A program made the position numbers and the translations under genes. Source: Microbulbifer salipaludis (GTDB lineage Bacteria; Pseudomonadota; Gammaproteobacteria; Pseudomonadales; Cellvibrionaceae). From it: a stretch of DNA of 64,000 nucleotides. A model generated the notes under the pieces. That model ran no database searches and was not told the DNA's origin. It saw only the letters and a program-made list of their open reading frames with translations. Below are positions 37,263 through 48,707 of the stretch, one piece after another; position 1 is the stretch's first letter, and every line of letters begins with the position of its first letter. Location: NCBI RefSeq assembly GCF_017303155.1, contig NZ_JAEKJR010000002.1, positions 1,860,001-1,924,000 on the forward strand. The letters are read 5' to 3'.

Positions 37263-38576
37263 TCAAGCCTGTTTTTGCGGCTTGATTACGTCGTCGTAGG
37301 TGCTTTCCACTTCGCTGACCTTGGCCTTGTCCAGCACAAAGTCTACGACCTGGTCTTCGAGAACTACAGACTCAACACCCGCGAGCAGCTCGCGATTGTT
37401 GAAGTAGTATTCGACGACTTCTTCAGGCTGCTGATAAGTAGACGCCAGCTCTTCCACCTTCGCTTTTACACGATCAGCGTCCACAGCCAGTTTGTTTTCC
37501 TTCACGATCTCGCCAACAACCAGGCCGAGAACAACACGGCGCTTGGCCTGATCTTCAAACATGGTGTCCGGCAGCATTTTCGCCGCGTCTTCCGGATTGA
37601 TCTGGCCGCCAAACTGCTGAACCATCTGGCCACGCAGGGTCTGAACTTCACCCTGTACCAGTGCCGCCGGAATTTCTACCTGATGCTTTTCGAACAGCTG
37701 GTCCATAACCTGGGTCTTGACCTTGTTCAGGGCGGCGTTTTTCAGTTCGCGCTCCATGTTGCCACGGACTTCTTCGCGGAACTTTTCTTCGCCACCCTCT
37801 TCAACACCATAACCTGCGAAGAACTCATCGTTCAGCTCAGGCAGCTCGGGCTTCTCGGAAGCGGTCACCTTGATAGTGAACACCGCTTCAGCGCCCGCCA
37901 GGTTTTCCGCCTGGTAGTCTTCCGGGAAGGTAACGGTTACTTCCTTTTCCTCGCCAGGCTTCATGCCGATGATGCCATCTTCGAAGCCGGGAATCATGCT
38001 GCCAGAGCCCAGCACCAGCTGCTGACCTTCTGCCTTGCCACCCTCGAACTCCTCGCCGTCTTTACGGCCAACGAAGTCGATGGTTACACGGTCGCCCTTC
38101 TGGGCTTTGCGCTTGGTTTCTTTCCAACCAGACTGCTGCTTGCGCAGCACGTCGATCATGTTGTCTACGTCGGCGTCAGTCACTTCTGCTTTCGGACGCT
38201 CAACCTCAACTTCAGACAGGTCAGTCAGGATCACTTCCGGGTACACTTCGAAAGTGGCCACGTATTCCAGGTTCTCACCCGGGGTCACGTTTTTTGCTTC
38301 AATGCTCGGCTGTCCAGCCGGCTTGACCTGCTCTTTCTGAACCGCTTCGTAGAAAGAACGGCTCATCACTTCACCCAGGACTTCCTGACGCACACCGGCA
38401 CCAAAACGCTGGCGTACCACTTTCATCGGCACCTTGCCCTTGCGGAAGCCGTTGATGCGCACGGTCTTGGACGCTTGCTGAAGGCGCTTGTCAACTTCCT
38501 TATCGACGACTTCTGCCGGCAAATTGACCGTTAAGCGACGCTCCAGACCGGAAGTTGTTTCAATGGAAACCTGCAT
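37263..38576 (-). CDS. tig: Trigger factor
   Basis: A 437-residue ribosome-associated chaperone and prolyl isomerase. The N-terminal ribosome-binding domain (1-110) contains the signature FRKGKVPMKVVRQRFG (about 45-60). The FKBP-like isomerase domain is about 155-245 (GDRVTIDFVGRKDGEEFEGG, LVLGSGSMIPGFEDGIIGM). The helical C-terminal chaperone arms follow. It shields nascent chains at the exit tunnel. Length is standard for Pseudomonas-type tig. Confidence 0.97.
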   Translation of the reverse strand: MQVSIETTSGLERRLTVNLPAEVVDKEVDKRLQQASKTVRINGFRKGKVPMKVVRQRFGAGVRQEVLGEVMSRSFYEAVQKEQVKPAGQPSIEAKNVTPGENLEYVATFEVYPEVILTDLSEVEVERPKAEVTDADVDNMIDVLRKQQSGWKETKRKAQKGDRVTIDFVGRKDGEEFEGGKAEGQQLVLGSGSMIPGFEDGIIGMKPGEEKEVTVTFPEDYQAENLAGAEAVFTIKVTASEKPELPELNDEFFAGYGVEEGGEEKFREEVRGNMERELKNAALNKVKTQVMDQLFEKHQVEIPAALVQGEVQTLRGQMVQQFGGQINPEDAAKMLPDTMFEDQAKRRVVLGLVVGEIVKENKLAVDADRVKAKVEELASTYQQPEEVVEYYFNNRELLAGVESVVLEDQVVDFVLDKAKVSEVESTYDDVIKPQKQA

Positions 38577-38749
38577 GATAATCCTCGTGAGACTTTTCTC
38601 TTCACAGATACCGGGCTACGGGAGGCCCCGGCACCGGCGATTAGCGTTTTGCCGGCAGTCATTCGCCGACCGCCAAATACAAACAGCCCGCGCCGCACAC
38701 GTTTCCCACCGGGAAAATGTGCGTCTGGCACGGACTGCAAAAACTTGTT

Positions 38750-38834
<85 letters not shown>

Positions 38835-38973
38835 GCAACCTTGCAGTGCTAAGCCGTTGATTTGCCTGAGTTTTTACACAAAATCCAGACTGGCCTGCAA
38901 CAAGGGGAGCAGATTGTGCCACAGCGGACACGGGGCTTCAACAATACCGCACCGGTAATGGTGCAGCTGACCG

Positions 38974-39007
38974 AAAAAACAACGGGGCGCCGATCCCGGC
39001 GCCCCGT
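38974..39007 (-). terminator. Terminator of the fadBA operon
   Basis: Minus strand: ACGGGGCGCCG, loop GGAT, CGGCGCCCCGT, then TGTTTTTT. The 11-bp GC stem lies about 25 nt after the fadA stop. Confidence 0.85.
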
Positions 39008-39028
39008 GTTCATCCAGAACAGTGGGTG

Positions 39029-42372
<3,344 letters not shown>

Positions 42373-42579
42373 TATTGACCTCATTGATTGGTGACCGGGA
42401 CGCAACAGTAGGGTTTACACCGGTCCGGGGGGTCGGGTTGTGCAAGACAGATTTCGGATTGCCTCTCGGCGAGCATACATCGATACCATAACCAGTCGAT
42501 GACGCATTCACCAAAATCGGTCAAGGCCCAAGTATAGCCAGATTAAAACGCTCGTTTGAATACCATTTCCGCCATATCC

Positions 42580-42607
42580 ACTGGCCGGTTTGATGCCCAC
42601 TGGCCAA
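42580..42607. promoter_or_regulatory. Operator-like direct repeat upstream of fadB
   Basis: CCACTGGCC occurs twice, at 42578-42586 and 42597-42605, 19 bp apart, with TTTGAT between. Minus-strand reading: TTGGCCAG...ATCAAA...GGCCAGT. The same pattern occurs at 45384-45413 in the fabY/GlxA-type regulator divergent region. Two half-sites about two helical turns apart suit an AraC-family activator. Binding is inference. Confidence 0.5.
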
Positions 42608-42632
42608 CCATGCCAGCCACAAGATCAAAGAA

Positions 42633-42666
42633 TGACCAAGTTGCTGCAAGAAACAGCAAATGGTCA
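42633..42666. repeat. Interrupted 12-bp hairpin between XRE gene and fadB
   Basis: TGACCA-ag-TTGCTG, loop CAAGAAA, CAGCAA-a-TGGTCA: two paired blocks of six, separated by small bulges. It lies about 60 nt after the XRE stop. No clean T-run on the minus strand (TTCTTTG), so it may be a weak terminator or an operator for a dimeric regulator. Confidence 0.5.
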
Positions 42667-42724
42667 GATCACCGGAACAGAGGATCATCTGGCGAGCGTC
42701 ACAGAAAGCAATATAGAAAAGGGC

Positions 42725-43315
42725 TCAGACACTCGGGGGATTATTGGCGCTGACCAGCACGCAGTCGCAATCACCAATATTGCGAAAACGGTGCGGCCGG
42801 CGGCTGCGGAAGTAATAACCATCACCGGGCCCGAGTATGGTGATCTCGCGACCGACCGTCACCTCCAGTTGCCCGGATACGACGATCCCGCCCTCCTCGC
42901 CATCATGACTCAGGAGCTCGGGCCCGGTATCTTCACCAGGCGGGTACACTTCGTAAAGAATGGACATGGTGCGATGGGAATTGCCGGCCCCGAGTAATCG
43001 ATATTCGATCGGGCCTGGCCCCACATTGGGCATCTCGCTGGCGCGAAAAAAAACTTGCGGCTGACTATCAAATTCAAACGTGAAGAAATCGGCCAGCGAC
43101 ATGGGGATGCCGTTCAGCACCTTTTTGAGCGACCCCACGGATGGGCTGACCCGGCCCTGCTCAATGAGGGAAATGGTGGCGTTGGTGACACCGGCGCGCT
43201 TGGCCATCTCCCGCTGGGACCAACCGTGCATCTGACGCACAGATTTTAGCCGGGCGCCCACATCGTCACCGGTGGTACCGGTAGTGGGCGGCGGCGTTTC
43301 ATCCTTTTCGGTCAT
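42725..43315 (-). CDS. XRE-family regulator with C-terminal cupin domain
   Basis: A 196-residue regulator. The N-terminal HTH_3 domain (about 20-75) contains LKSVRQMHGWSQREMAKRAG and TNATISLIEQGRVSPSVGSL. A C-terminal cupin_2 sensor (about 115-190) contains PPGEDTGPELLSHDGEEGGIVVSG and FRSRRPHRFRNIGD. Relatives such as PuuR control use of amines, sugars or lipids, the cupin sensing the small ligand. It lies between fadB and fabY; whether it controls them cannot be told from sequence. An AGG about 10 nt upstream supports the ATG. Confidence 0.88.
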   Translation of the reverse strand: MTEKDETPPPTTGTTGDDVGARLKSVRQMHGWSQREMAKRAGVTNATISLIEQGRVSPSVGSLKKVLNGIPMSLADFFTFEFDSQPQVFFRASEMPNVGPGPIEYRLLGAGNSHRTMSILYEVYPPGEDTGPELLSHDGEEGGIVVSGQLEVTVGREITILGPGDGYYFRSRRPHRFRNIGDCDCVLVSANNPPSV

Positions 43316-43425
43316 CCGATTCTACCTGCTGAGGGAAACCTGCAGGGAGTCTACCGCCTGAACCTCGTGCTCGAAAGTACCCCGCACCGCGAGCCCAATT
43401 CCGAGCCCTTCACAACCGCCGCGCG

Positions 43426-45285
43426 TCACACCATATCGGCGAAGGGGTTTTCGTCCGGCAGAGACACAGAGCCCGCCACACCGGGCAGGGTCATGCGACC
43501 ACCTTCCAGGGAAATGCCGGTTTCATCGATCAGCCCCTCCCCAAATCGGTAGATCGCATTCAGGTCGCCGCGGCTTGCGCGGGCATCGTATTCCGCAGCG
43601 CGTTCAGCGGGCGCTTCACTGCGCTTGCGGTAGGCCGTCATCGCCTGCTCGCCGTGGCGCTTGGCGAGCATTTTTTCGGTAATGTGCGGTGCCAGCACGC
43701 TGGCGGTAGCATTGTTACCGCCAAAGCCTTTGGAGTTCAGGAAGGCGACGTCCAACGACTCTGGATCACGCTCAATATGCGCCATGGAAAGACTGAGGTT
43801 ATCGTGGTGCACATCATCGGCCACCCGATCAATAGTGGTAATACCCGGCAAAATGCCACGATTGAAGATGCCAAGACTGGAAATCAGCTGATCACCGCTG
43901 GCCGCGGCTACGGTATGGCCGACAAAGGCCTTGACCGCGCACACCGGCCAGCCTTCGATGCCAAAGGCGCCAGCAAGGCGATCAAAAATTGCAGACTCCG
44001 TCACTCGATTCTGCGGGGTACTGGAACCGTGCGCCTGAACGAAGCTGCGTTGGCGCAGACTTTCTTCACCGAGAATCGCACGCGCCTCTGACATGGCGCG
44101 CGCCACCGTTAGGTAGTTACCCGGCCCGGGGGCAGAAATCGATTTTTTCGGCCCATCAGCGTTAACAAACACGTTCGCCACTGCGCCGTGAATCGGCGCT
44201 CCCAGCTCCAGTGCCAGCTCGTCGTCCATCAACACGGCCCACTGGGTACCTTCACCTAGGGTAAAGCCACAGTTATCGCCAAACGGGCGGCTGGCACGAC
44301 GGAAATCGATATCATCACCGAAAATTTTCCGTAACCCATCCAGGTTGGCGAGCGCGCCCATGGTGGTATACCCATCCACCACTTCGGGAACCAGCGGCGC
44401 TTCCGCGGCGCCCACGACGGCGACCCGCGCACGACCACAGCGAATATCTTCCACCGCAGCACGCAGGTTGTACAGGTAGGTGGCGCAGGCGCCGGCCACA
44501 GCCCCGGTGGTGCCCACGCTGCCAAGTACATAGGCATTCACAAAGTCCGCCGGCATACTGGTGAGCCCCAGGGCCAGCTGCTTGGAACTGACCCGCCCGC
44601 CGCGCAGCCGGGATTGCAGCAGCCCGCCGTTGCCGTTGACATCCAGCTGACTCATGGCGGAACTGGCATACACAGAAATTTTTTCCGGCCCCGCCTTCTG
44701 CGCCACCAGGTCCCAGTCGATTCCCAGAGACTGAACGGCATCCGATGCGCCGAGAATCGCCAGCTGCAATCCACGAGGATGGAAGCGGGAGTTGTACTGC
44801 TGCCCTGGCTCAAAGCCGGTAGGGAGCTGTCCCGCCGACGCAACGGAGATCTCTCTGTGGCTATCCAGCATCACAGACAGGCTGGCGGCGTGCACACGCA
44901 CACGCCCGCTGTCGAGCGTTTCGACCGACCAATCCTCTGGCAGCGGCGCGGGAAGCTGGCGCGCAGACATCTCGAAGGTAAATCCGTTGTCGTTTTTGAG
45001 ATCCGCGGCCTGATGAAAGTGACAGCGACGGTAGTCATAGAACCGCGACTCCAATTCCCGCACCAGAGTCCCCTGCAGAACCTGCTGCTCTAGCTCTACA
45101 CTCAAAGGACCTTGAGCGGCATCACCGGTGCGCAGGCCCATCAGTGCGGCGAGGTCAGACAACACATCCGTACGTTCGGATGCGCGGAGGCTGTCGAGCA
45201 CCAGCCGCTTGTAGCCGCGATGGAACGAACTGCGACCGGCGGGATTAAATCCACCAAACGCGGTAATTACGGGTAGGCGCTGCAT
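43426..45285 (-). CDS. fabY: FabY-like beta-ketoacyl-ACP synthase
   Basis: A 619-residue condensing enzyme, longer than FabB/FabF (about 410) and close to Pseudomonas FabY (about 634). The start LPVITAFGGFNPAGRSSFH matches that protein's opening. The Cys-His-His triad is Cys267 (GACATYLY), His419 (QAHGSS) and His457 (VGHTVAA). The extra N-terminal 170 residues and C-terminal tail are characteristic. FabY starts fatty-acid synthesis by condensing acetyl-CoA with malonyl-ACP in Pseudomonas; the same role is inferred. A GGAGG ribosome site is four nt upstream. It is divergent from the GlxA-type regulator. Confidence 0.87.
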   Translation of the reverse strand: MQRLPVITAFGGFNPAGRSSFHRGYKRLVLDSLRASERTDVLSDLAALMGLRTGDAAQGPLSVELEQQVLQGTLVRELESRFYDYRRCHFHQAADLKNDNGFTFEMSARQLPAPLPEDWSVETLDSGRVRVHAASLSVMLDSHREISVASAGQLPTGFEPGQQYNSRFHPRGLQLAILGASDAVQSLGIDWDLVAQKAGPEKISVYASSAMSQLDVNGNGGLLQSRLRGGRVSSKQLALGLTSMPADFVNAYVLGSVGTTGAVAGACATYLYNLRAAVEDIRCGRARVAVVGAAEAPLVPEVVDGYTTMGALANLDGLRKIFGDDIDFRRASRPFGDNCGFTLGEGTQWAVLMDDELALELGAPIHGAVANVFVNADGPKKSISAPGPGNYLTVARAMSEARAILGEESLRQRSFVQAHGSSTPQNRVTESAIFDRLAGAFGIEGWPVCAVKAFVGHTVAAASGDQLISSLGIFNRGILPGITTIDRVADDVHHDNLSLSMAHIERDPESLDVAFLNSKGFGGNNATASVLAPHITEKMLAKRHGEQAMTAYRKRSEAPAERAAEYDARASRGDLNAIYRFGEGLIDETGISLEGGRMTLPGVAGSVSLPDENPFADMV

Positions 45286-45383
45286 CCTGACCTCCAGCCT
45301 GATTCAGAAACGGGGCGAATTTCTTGAGTAAATCCGATGGTGCGCCAGTGTATGGGCTGGCGATTCGGCCTTGTTATGGGCAT

Positions 45384-45413
45384 ACTGGCCAGCAAATTTG
45401 ATCATCTGGCCAA
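45384..45413. promoter_or_regulatory. Operator-like repeat between fabY and the GlxA-type regulator
   Basis: CTGGCCAG at 45385 and CTGGCCAA at 45406, half-sites 21 bp apart, with TTTGAT between. It is nearly the same pattern as upstream of fadB (spacing 19 there). Position in a 228-nt divergent region suits autoregulation plus control of fabY. Confidence 0.5.
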
Positions 45414-45513
45414 GCAGGCCGATATCCGACCTGTCGCCCCTGACCACAGCGGATTCAGCGGGTCGACATCACGTCCGCGCAGCGGCCGCTAGACGTATGC
45501 AGAGAGTTACCCA

Positions 45514-46560
45514 ATGCCCACCGTCACATTTATGCTCCTCGACCAGATGCTTTCCACCGGAACGGTGTTGCCGCTGGAAATGCTGCGCGGCGCCGACAGC
45601 CGCGCGCGGGTTGAACGCAAACGCCGTGATGGCGCGAAAGCAGAGAAAACGGGCGGTGCCGAGAATAAGCCAGACAGCAACAACGGGGCTCTGAACCTGA
45701 TTACCGTCAGTGCTGACGGCAAGCCAGTGCAGTCCCGCTCCGGCTTCTCACTGGCACCGGATATGGCTCTGGCCGATGCACCGGATAGCGACATCATCTA
45801 CCTGCCCGCCCTGTGGCGAAACCCGCGCCCGGCACTGCGGCGCAGCAAACCGCTGCTGAAGTGGCTGCGTGAGCAGGCCGAAAAAGGCGCAGCCATCAGT
45901 GCGGTCGGCACCGGCGTCTGCTTTCTGGCGGAAGCGGGCTTACTGGACGGTAAACCCGCCACGACGCACTGGCACTACTTCGACCAGTTTGCGGCAGATT
46001 ACCCGGACGTAAAGCTCAAACGGCAGTACTTTATCACCCAGGCGAACAAACTATTCTGTGCCGCCAGCGTCAACGCTCTGGCCGACGTCACCGTACACCT
46101 GATACGCCAGCTGTATGGCCCTGCGATCGCCAGCCATGTAGAACGCAACTTCTCCCATGAGATCCGCCGTCCATTTGAGGAAATTGCCTATTCGGAAGGC
46201 GCGGTCCACCTCCATCCAGACGAAGAGGTGGTTCAGGCACAGACCTGGCTAAAACAGCACTGCAGCGAAGATGTAAAGCTCAGTGAAGTGGCAAAATACT
46301 TTGACATGAGTGTGCGCTCATTCAACCGTCGCTTCAAACTGGCAACCGGCCAGACGCCACTACAGTATTTGCAGAATGTACGTATCGATATGGCACGCGA
46401 GCTGCTTCAGTCGAGCAATTTGTCGGTCAACGAAATAGCCGAGAAGGTCGGCTACCAGGATATGGGCCACTTCACAGCCCTGTTCAAGAAGTTTCTGTCC
46501 ACCACACCGAGCGAGTATCGCACCACCGTGCGCGCGAAACTGTTCAGGGTCAACACATAA
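45514..46560 (+). CDS. GlxA-family transcriptional regulator (DJ-1/PfpI plus AraC HTH)
   Basis: A 348-residue regulator. The DJ-1/PfpI-like N-terminal domain (about 1-215) contains VTFMLLDQMLSTGTVLPLEM and ISAVGTGVCFLAEAGLLDGK, with a Cys at the nucleophile-elbow position. The AraC HTH domain is about 250-345: LSEVAKYFDMSVRSFNRRFK, LQYLQNVRIDMARELLQSS and GYQDMGHFTALFKKF. A Lys/Arg/Glu-rich insert (about 28-55) is unusual for the family. Likely autoregulated and a regulator of fabY and fadBA through TGGCC motifs (inference). Effector unknown. Confidence 0.88.
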   Translation: MPTVTFMLLDQMLSTGTVLPLEMLRGADSRARVERKRRDGAKAEKTGGAENKPDSNNGALNLITVSADGKPVQSRSGFSLAPDMALADAPDSDIIYLPALWRNPRPALRRSKPLLKWLREQAEKGAAISAVGTGVCFLAEAGLLDGKPATTHWHYFDQFAADYPDVKLKRQYFITQANKLFCAASVNALADVTVHLIRQLYGPAIASHVERNFSHEIRRPFEEIAYSEGAVHLHPDEEVVQAQTWLKQHCSEDVKLSEVAKYFDMSVRSFNRRFKLATGQTPLQYLQNVRIDMARELLQSSNLSVNEIAEKVGYQDMGHFTALFKKFLSTTPSEYRTTVRAKLFRVNT

Positions 46561-46562
46561 TT

Positions 46563-46580
46563 CAGCCAGCCATCTGGCTG
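46563..46580. repeat. Short hairpin between convergent genes
   Basis: CAGCCAG, loop CCAT, CTGGCTG: 7-bp perfect stem just after the regulator stop. No T-run, so a weak terminator at best. Confidence 0.4.
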
Positions 46581-46609
46581 CGCGTCGTCGTACTGATTTA
46601 ACGCCGGTG

Positions 46610-47311
46610 TCACGCTGGTCGGCTCAGAAAAATGACGTCGTTACCGCTGAATTCCAACTTTGCGGACCAGTGCCCGGCAAGCCAGCGGAACGTCTCGCGG
46701 CTAAAGAAAATGACATGGGTCGGATCGCGGATGTAATGCCAGCTGGCAAAGCGCTCCTGCGAAGCGACCAGTTTGGTCATTATCGCCAACACACCACCCG
46801 CGTTGATCCGGCACCATAACATTTCCAGGGTTGCCATCGGATCCGCCAGATGCTCGACAACCTCCGTACTGACCACAAAATCAAAGCGATCATCCAGAAC
46901 AGACGTATCCGGCTGAAAGAACAGGTCGTAGATCGCCATTGGGTGCCCGTGCTCCTCCAGCATTCTGGCAAGCAGCGGCGCGGGACCGCATCCAAAATCA
47001 AGCCCGCGGGCCCCCGGCGCCAATCGGCTCAGCAAGGGAGTTGCACAGCGCTGCAGGAATCGCCGGTATCCGGCATCCTCGAGATGGTTCTCGTGCAGTT
47101 CGTAATAGGCCTTTTCGGCCTGCGCGGAAAGATGAAACTCGGAAGGGACGAACACCAGAGCACAACGAGTGCATTGGTGATACTCGCGAAACTGATCGCG
47201 ATGATACGGCTGTGCCGCCTGATGGCGGCACAGTGGGCATGAACCCGGTTGCCCGGCCACTACAGGGCCGGGCTTAACGGAAGACGATGCACGCTCAGGC
47301 AGCTTGCTCAC
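46610..47311 (-). CDS. Class I SAM-dependent methyltransferase with zinc ribbon
   Basis: A 233-residue protein. A CPLC...CTRC zinc-ribbon-like motif (about 25-50) precedes a methyltransferase domain with motif I GLDFGCGPAPLL (about 102-113) and FDFVVSTEVVEHLADP. The zinc ribbon plus methyltransferase arrangement is common in enzymes acting on nucleic acid or small metabolites; substrate unknown. Start is GTG without a good ribosome site and overlaps the end of hsp20 by 17 nt; a GTG 17 codons later is possible but would still leave the genes adjacent. Probably translated from the hsp20 transcript and so heat-inducible. Confidence 0.78.
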   Translation of the reverse strand: MSKLPERASSSVKPGPVVAGQPGSCPLCRHQAAQPYHRDQFREYHQCTRCALVFVPSEFHLSAQAEKAYYELHENHLEDAGYRRFLQRCATPLLSRLAPGARGLDFGCGPAPLLARMLEEHGHPMAIYDLFFQPDTSVLDDRFDFVVSTEVVEHLADPMATLEMLWCRINAGGVLAIMTKLVASQERFASWHYIRDPTHVIFFSRETFRWLAGHWSAKLEFSGNDVIFLSRPA

Positions 47312-47810
47312 CTACAGGCACGCTTTTTTTACTTGTCTCACGCTCGCCTGTCTGGGCTTCGTCGGCCTGGCTTGACTGCAGCAGGTTGCCACTGGAAATT
47401 TCGATTTTCCGCGGCTTCATCGCCTCCGGGATTTCGCGCACCAGTTCAATATGCAGCAATCCGTTGACCAACTGTGCGTCAGTCACTCTGACGTGATCGG
47501 CAAGCTGGAAGCGTCGTTCGAAATTACGCGCGGCAATGCCGCGATGCAGAAAATTCCGCTTTTCTTCGTCAGCGACTTTTTTGCCACTGACAGTCAGGCG
47601 GTTCTGCTCCATGTGAATATCCAGTTCAGACTGGTCAAAGCCTGCAACGGCCATAGAAATTCGATAGGCATCCTCACCGGTCAATTCGATATTGTACGGG
47701 GGATACGCGGGCTGATTCTGCTCACTGGTGGTCATGGTATCCAGCAGGCTGGCCAGACGGTCAAAACCAATAGCAGAACGGTAAAGTGGGGAGAGATCTA
47801 AGTTACGCAT
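47295..47810 (-). CDS. ibpA: Small heat-shock protein (IbpA/Hsp20 type)
   Basis: A 171-residue holdase chaperone. Start MRNLDLSPLYRSAIGFDRL matches IbpA; the alpha-crystallin domain is about 38-125 (YPPYNIELTGEDAYRISMAV, IAARNFERRFQLADHV, LVNGLLHIELVREIPE). The C-terminal extension of about 40 residues is long and carries KPRKIEI rather than a clear I-X-I tail. Start at 47810 is preferred over an ATG two codons upstream because GAGG lies 8 nt before it. Preceded by a sigma-32 promoter and a ROSE-like leader; both predict induction by heat. Confidence 0.95.
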   Translation of the reverse strand: MRNLDLSPLYRSAIGFDRLASLLDTMTTSEQNQPAYPPYNIELTGEDAYRISMAVAGFDQSELDIHMEQNRLTVSGKKVADEEKRNFLHRGIAARNFERRFQLADHVRVTDAQLVNGLLHIELVREIPEAMKPRKIEISSGNLLQSSQADEAQTGERETSKKSVPVGEQAA

Positions 47811-47955
47811 TGTCATATCCTCAATTCAGAGCAATATTAATAAAAGCGCCTGTACAACATGCACCAGGCTGTTTTTCTCCGGTGATACACTGACGATCTT
47901 TCGTCGTGACTCGCCGGGCTTGGGGGAGGCATCTCTGTCGAGCCTGCCCCCCTCA
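47811..47955 (-). promoter_or_regulatory. ROSE-like RNA thermometer in the hsp20 leader
   Basis: Leader of about 145 nt. Just before the start codon it reads TTGCT (47834-47830) then a loop and AGGA (47821-47818), so the anti-Shine-Dalgarno UUGCU can pair with the ribosome site AGGA. That UYGCU/AGGA pairing is the hallmark of ROSE thermometers of rhizobial and enterobacterial hsp20 genes. Upstream, CCTG...CAGG (47855-47874 region) forms a further stem. Melting at high temperature would expose the site (established mechanism; here inferred). Confidence 0.65.
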
Positions 47956-47962
47956 CAATCAG

Positions 47963-47992
47963 ATATAGGGGCTGCGCAACCGGCTTCAAGGG
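47963..47992 (-). promoter_or_regulatory. Sigma-32 heat-shock promoter of hsp20
   Basis: Minus strand: CCCTTGAA (47992-47985), 13-nt spacer, CCCCTATAT (47971-47963). Consensus is CCCTTGAA-N13-15-CCCCATNT. Match and spacing are very good. Transcription would start near 47955. Confidence 0.8.
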
Positions 47993-48008
47993 ATCGTATT
48001 TAAAAAAT

Positions 48009-48605
48009 ATGAAAAAAAAATTTTCCAGCCAAAAAGGAGCCGCCACGATCACCGCCAGCGGCACGTCGGCGAGACTGTTTATTGGCATTGCGCCCGACCT
48101 GGCCACCCAGCGCTTTCTCAGCGCCACCTGTACGCACCTGGAGAGCCTGCGCCTACCACGGGATTGTCGCTGGATTGGCGATGCCAACCGACACCTGACC
48201 CTGGCGTTTCTCGGCGATACCGCGCTTGACCACATGGCGACCATCGAGCAACGCCTGGAGGATATTGCCCGGTCTACACCTGCATGTACCGGGCAGGTGG
48301 TCAGCACACACCCCTTCCCCAGGGACAGAGCCAAAATGCTGGCGGCGGAGCTGTTGCCCAATCCGGCGCTCGCAACTTTGCACGCGCGTTGCCGCGACCT
48401 AATGACCGCCATCGGTAAGCGACCTGAACGCAAACAGTTTCGTCCGCATTTCACCCTGGCCCGAAGCCGCAGTGGTTTTTCGCGGATCCCCGCAGTACCG
48501 GCAGACTTCATCTGCGCACTGGATAACATCACTCTGTACCAAAGCCTGCTCGCTCCAGGCGGCAGCCAGTACCAGCCGCTGCTATCACTTCGGCTGGCTG
48601 GCTAG
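48009..48605 (+). CDS. thpR: RNA 2-prime,3-prime-cyclic phosphodiesterase ThpR
   Basis: A 198-residue 2H phosphoesterase. The two catalytic HxTx motifs are HLTLAFLG (about 62-69) and HFTLARS (about 150-156). It opens cyclic phosphates on RNA ends and ligates half-tRNAs in vitro. The usual start is close to a RLFIGIA motif; here that lies 22 residues in, so the N-terminal MKKKFSSQKGAATITAS may be an extension or a mis-set start, and no good ribosome site is visible. The start is only 17 nt from the hsp20 sigma-32 -35 element. Confidence 0.88.
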   Translation: MKKKFSSQKGAATITASGTSARLFIGIAPDLATQRFLSATCTHLESLRLPRDCRWIGDANRHLTLAFLGDTALDHMATIEQRLEDIARSTPACTGQVVSTHPFPRDRAKMLAAELLPNPALATLHARCRDLMTAIGKRPERKQFRPHFTLARSRSGFSRIPAVPADFICALDNITLYQSLLAPGGSQYQPLLSLRLAG

Positions 48606-48664
48606 CGTCGTAACTACCGCTCCTTTGACGATTGCCAGCGCAAGCTCAGGCATAAAACAGGCAT

Positions 48665-48690
48665 AAAAAAAGCCCGCTAGGCGGGCTTTT
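48665..48690. terminator. Bidirectional terminator of thpR and the coiled-coil gene
   Basis: AAAAGCCCGC, loop TAG, GCGGGCTTTT. A-tract and T-tract make it work for both convergent genes. Confidence 0.88.
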
Positions 48691-48707
48691 CTAAACAACA
48701 GGAAGGC

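Larger units (their letters stand above)
42373..42724. other. Intergenic region upstream of fadB
   Basis: 352 nt without a gene between fadB and the XRE gene, both on the minus strand. It contains the operator-like repeat at 42580-42607 and the hairpin at 42633-42666. A third of the region (42373-42540) is featureless by eye and must hold the fadB promoter. Confidence 0.5.

Noticed and set aside
37275..38534. 419-codon plus-strand frame antisense to tig
   Set aside because: Trigger factor on the minus strand is unambiguous; the antisense product is leucine/histidine-rich without domain.
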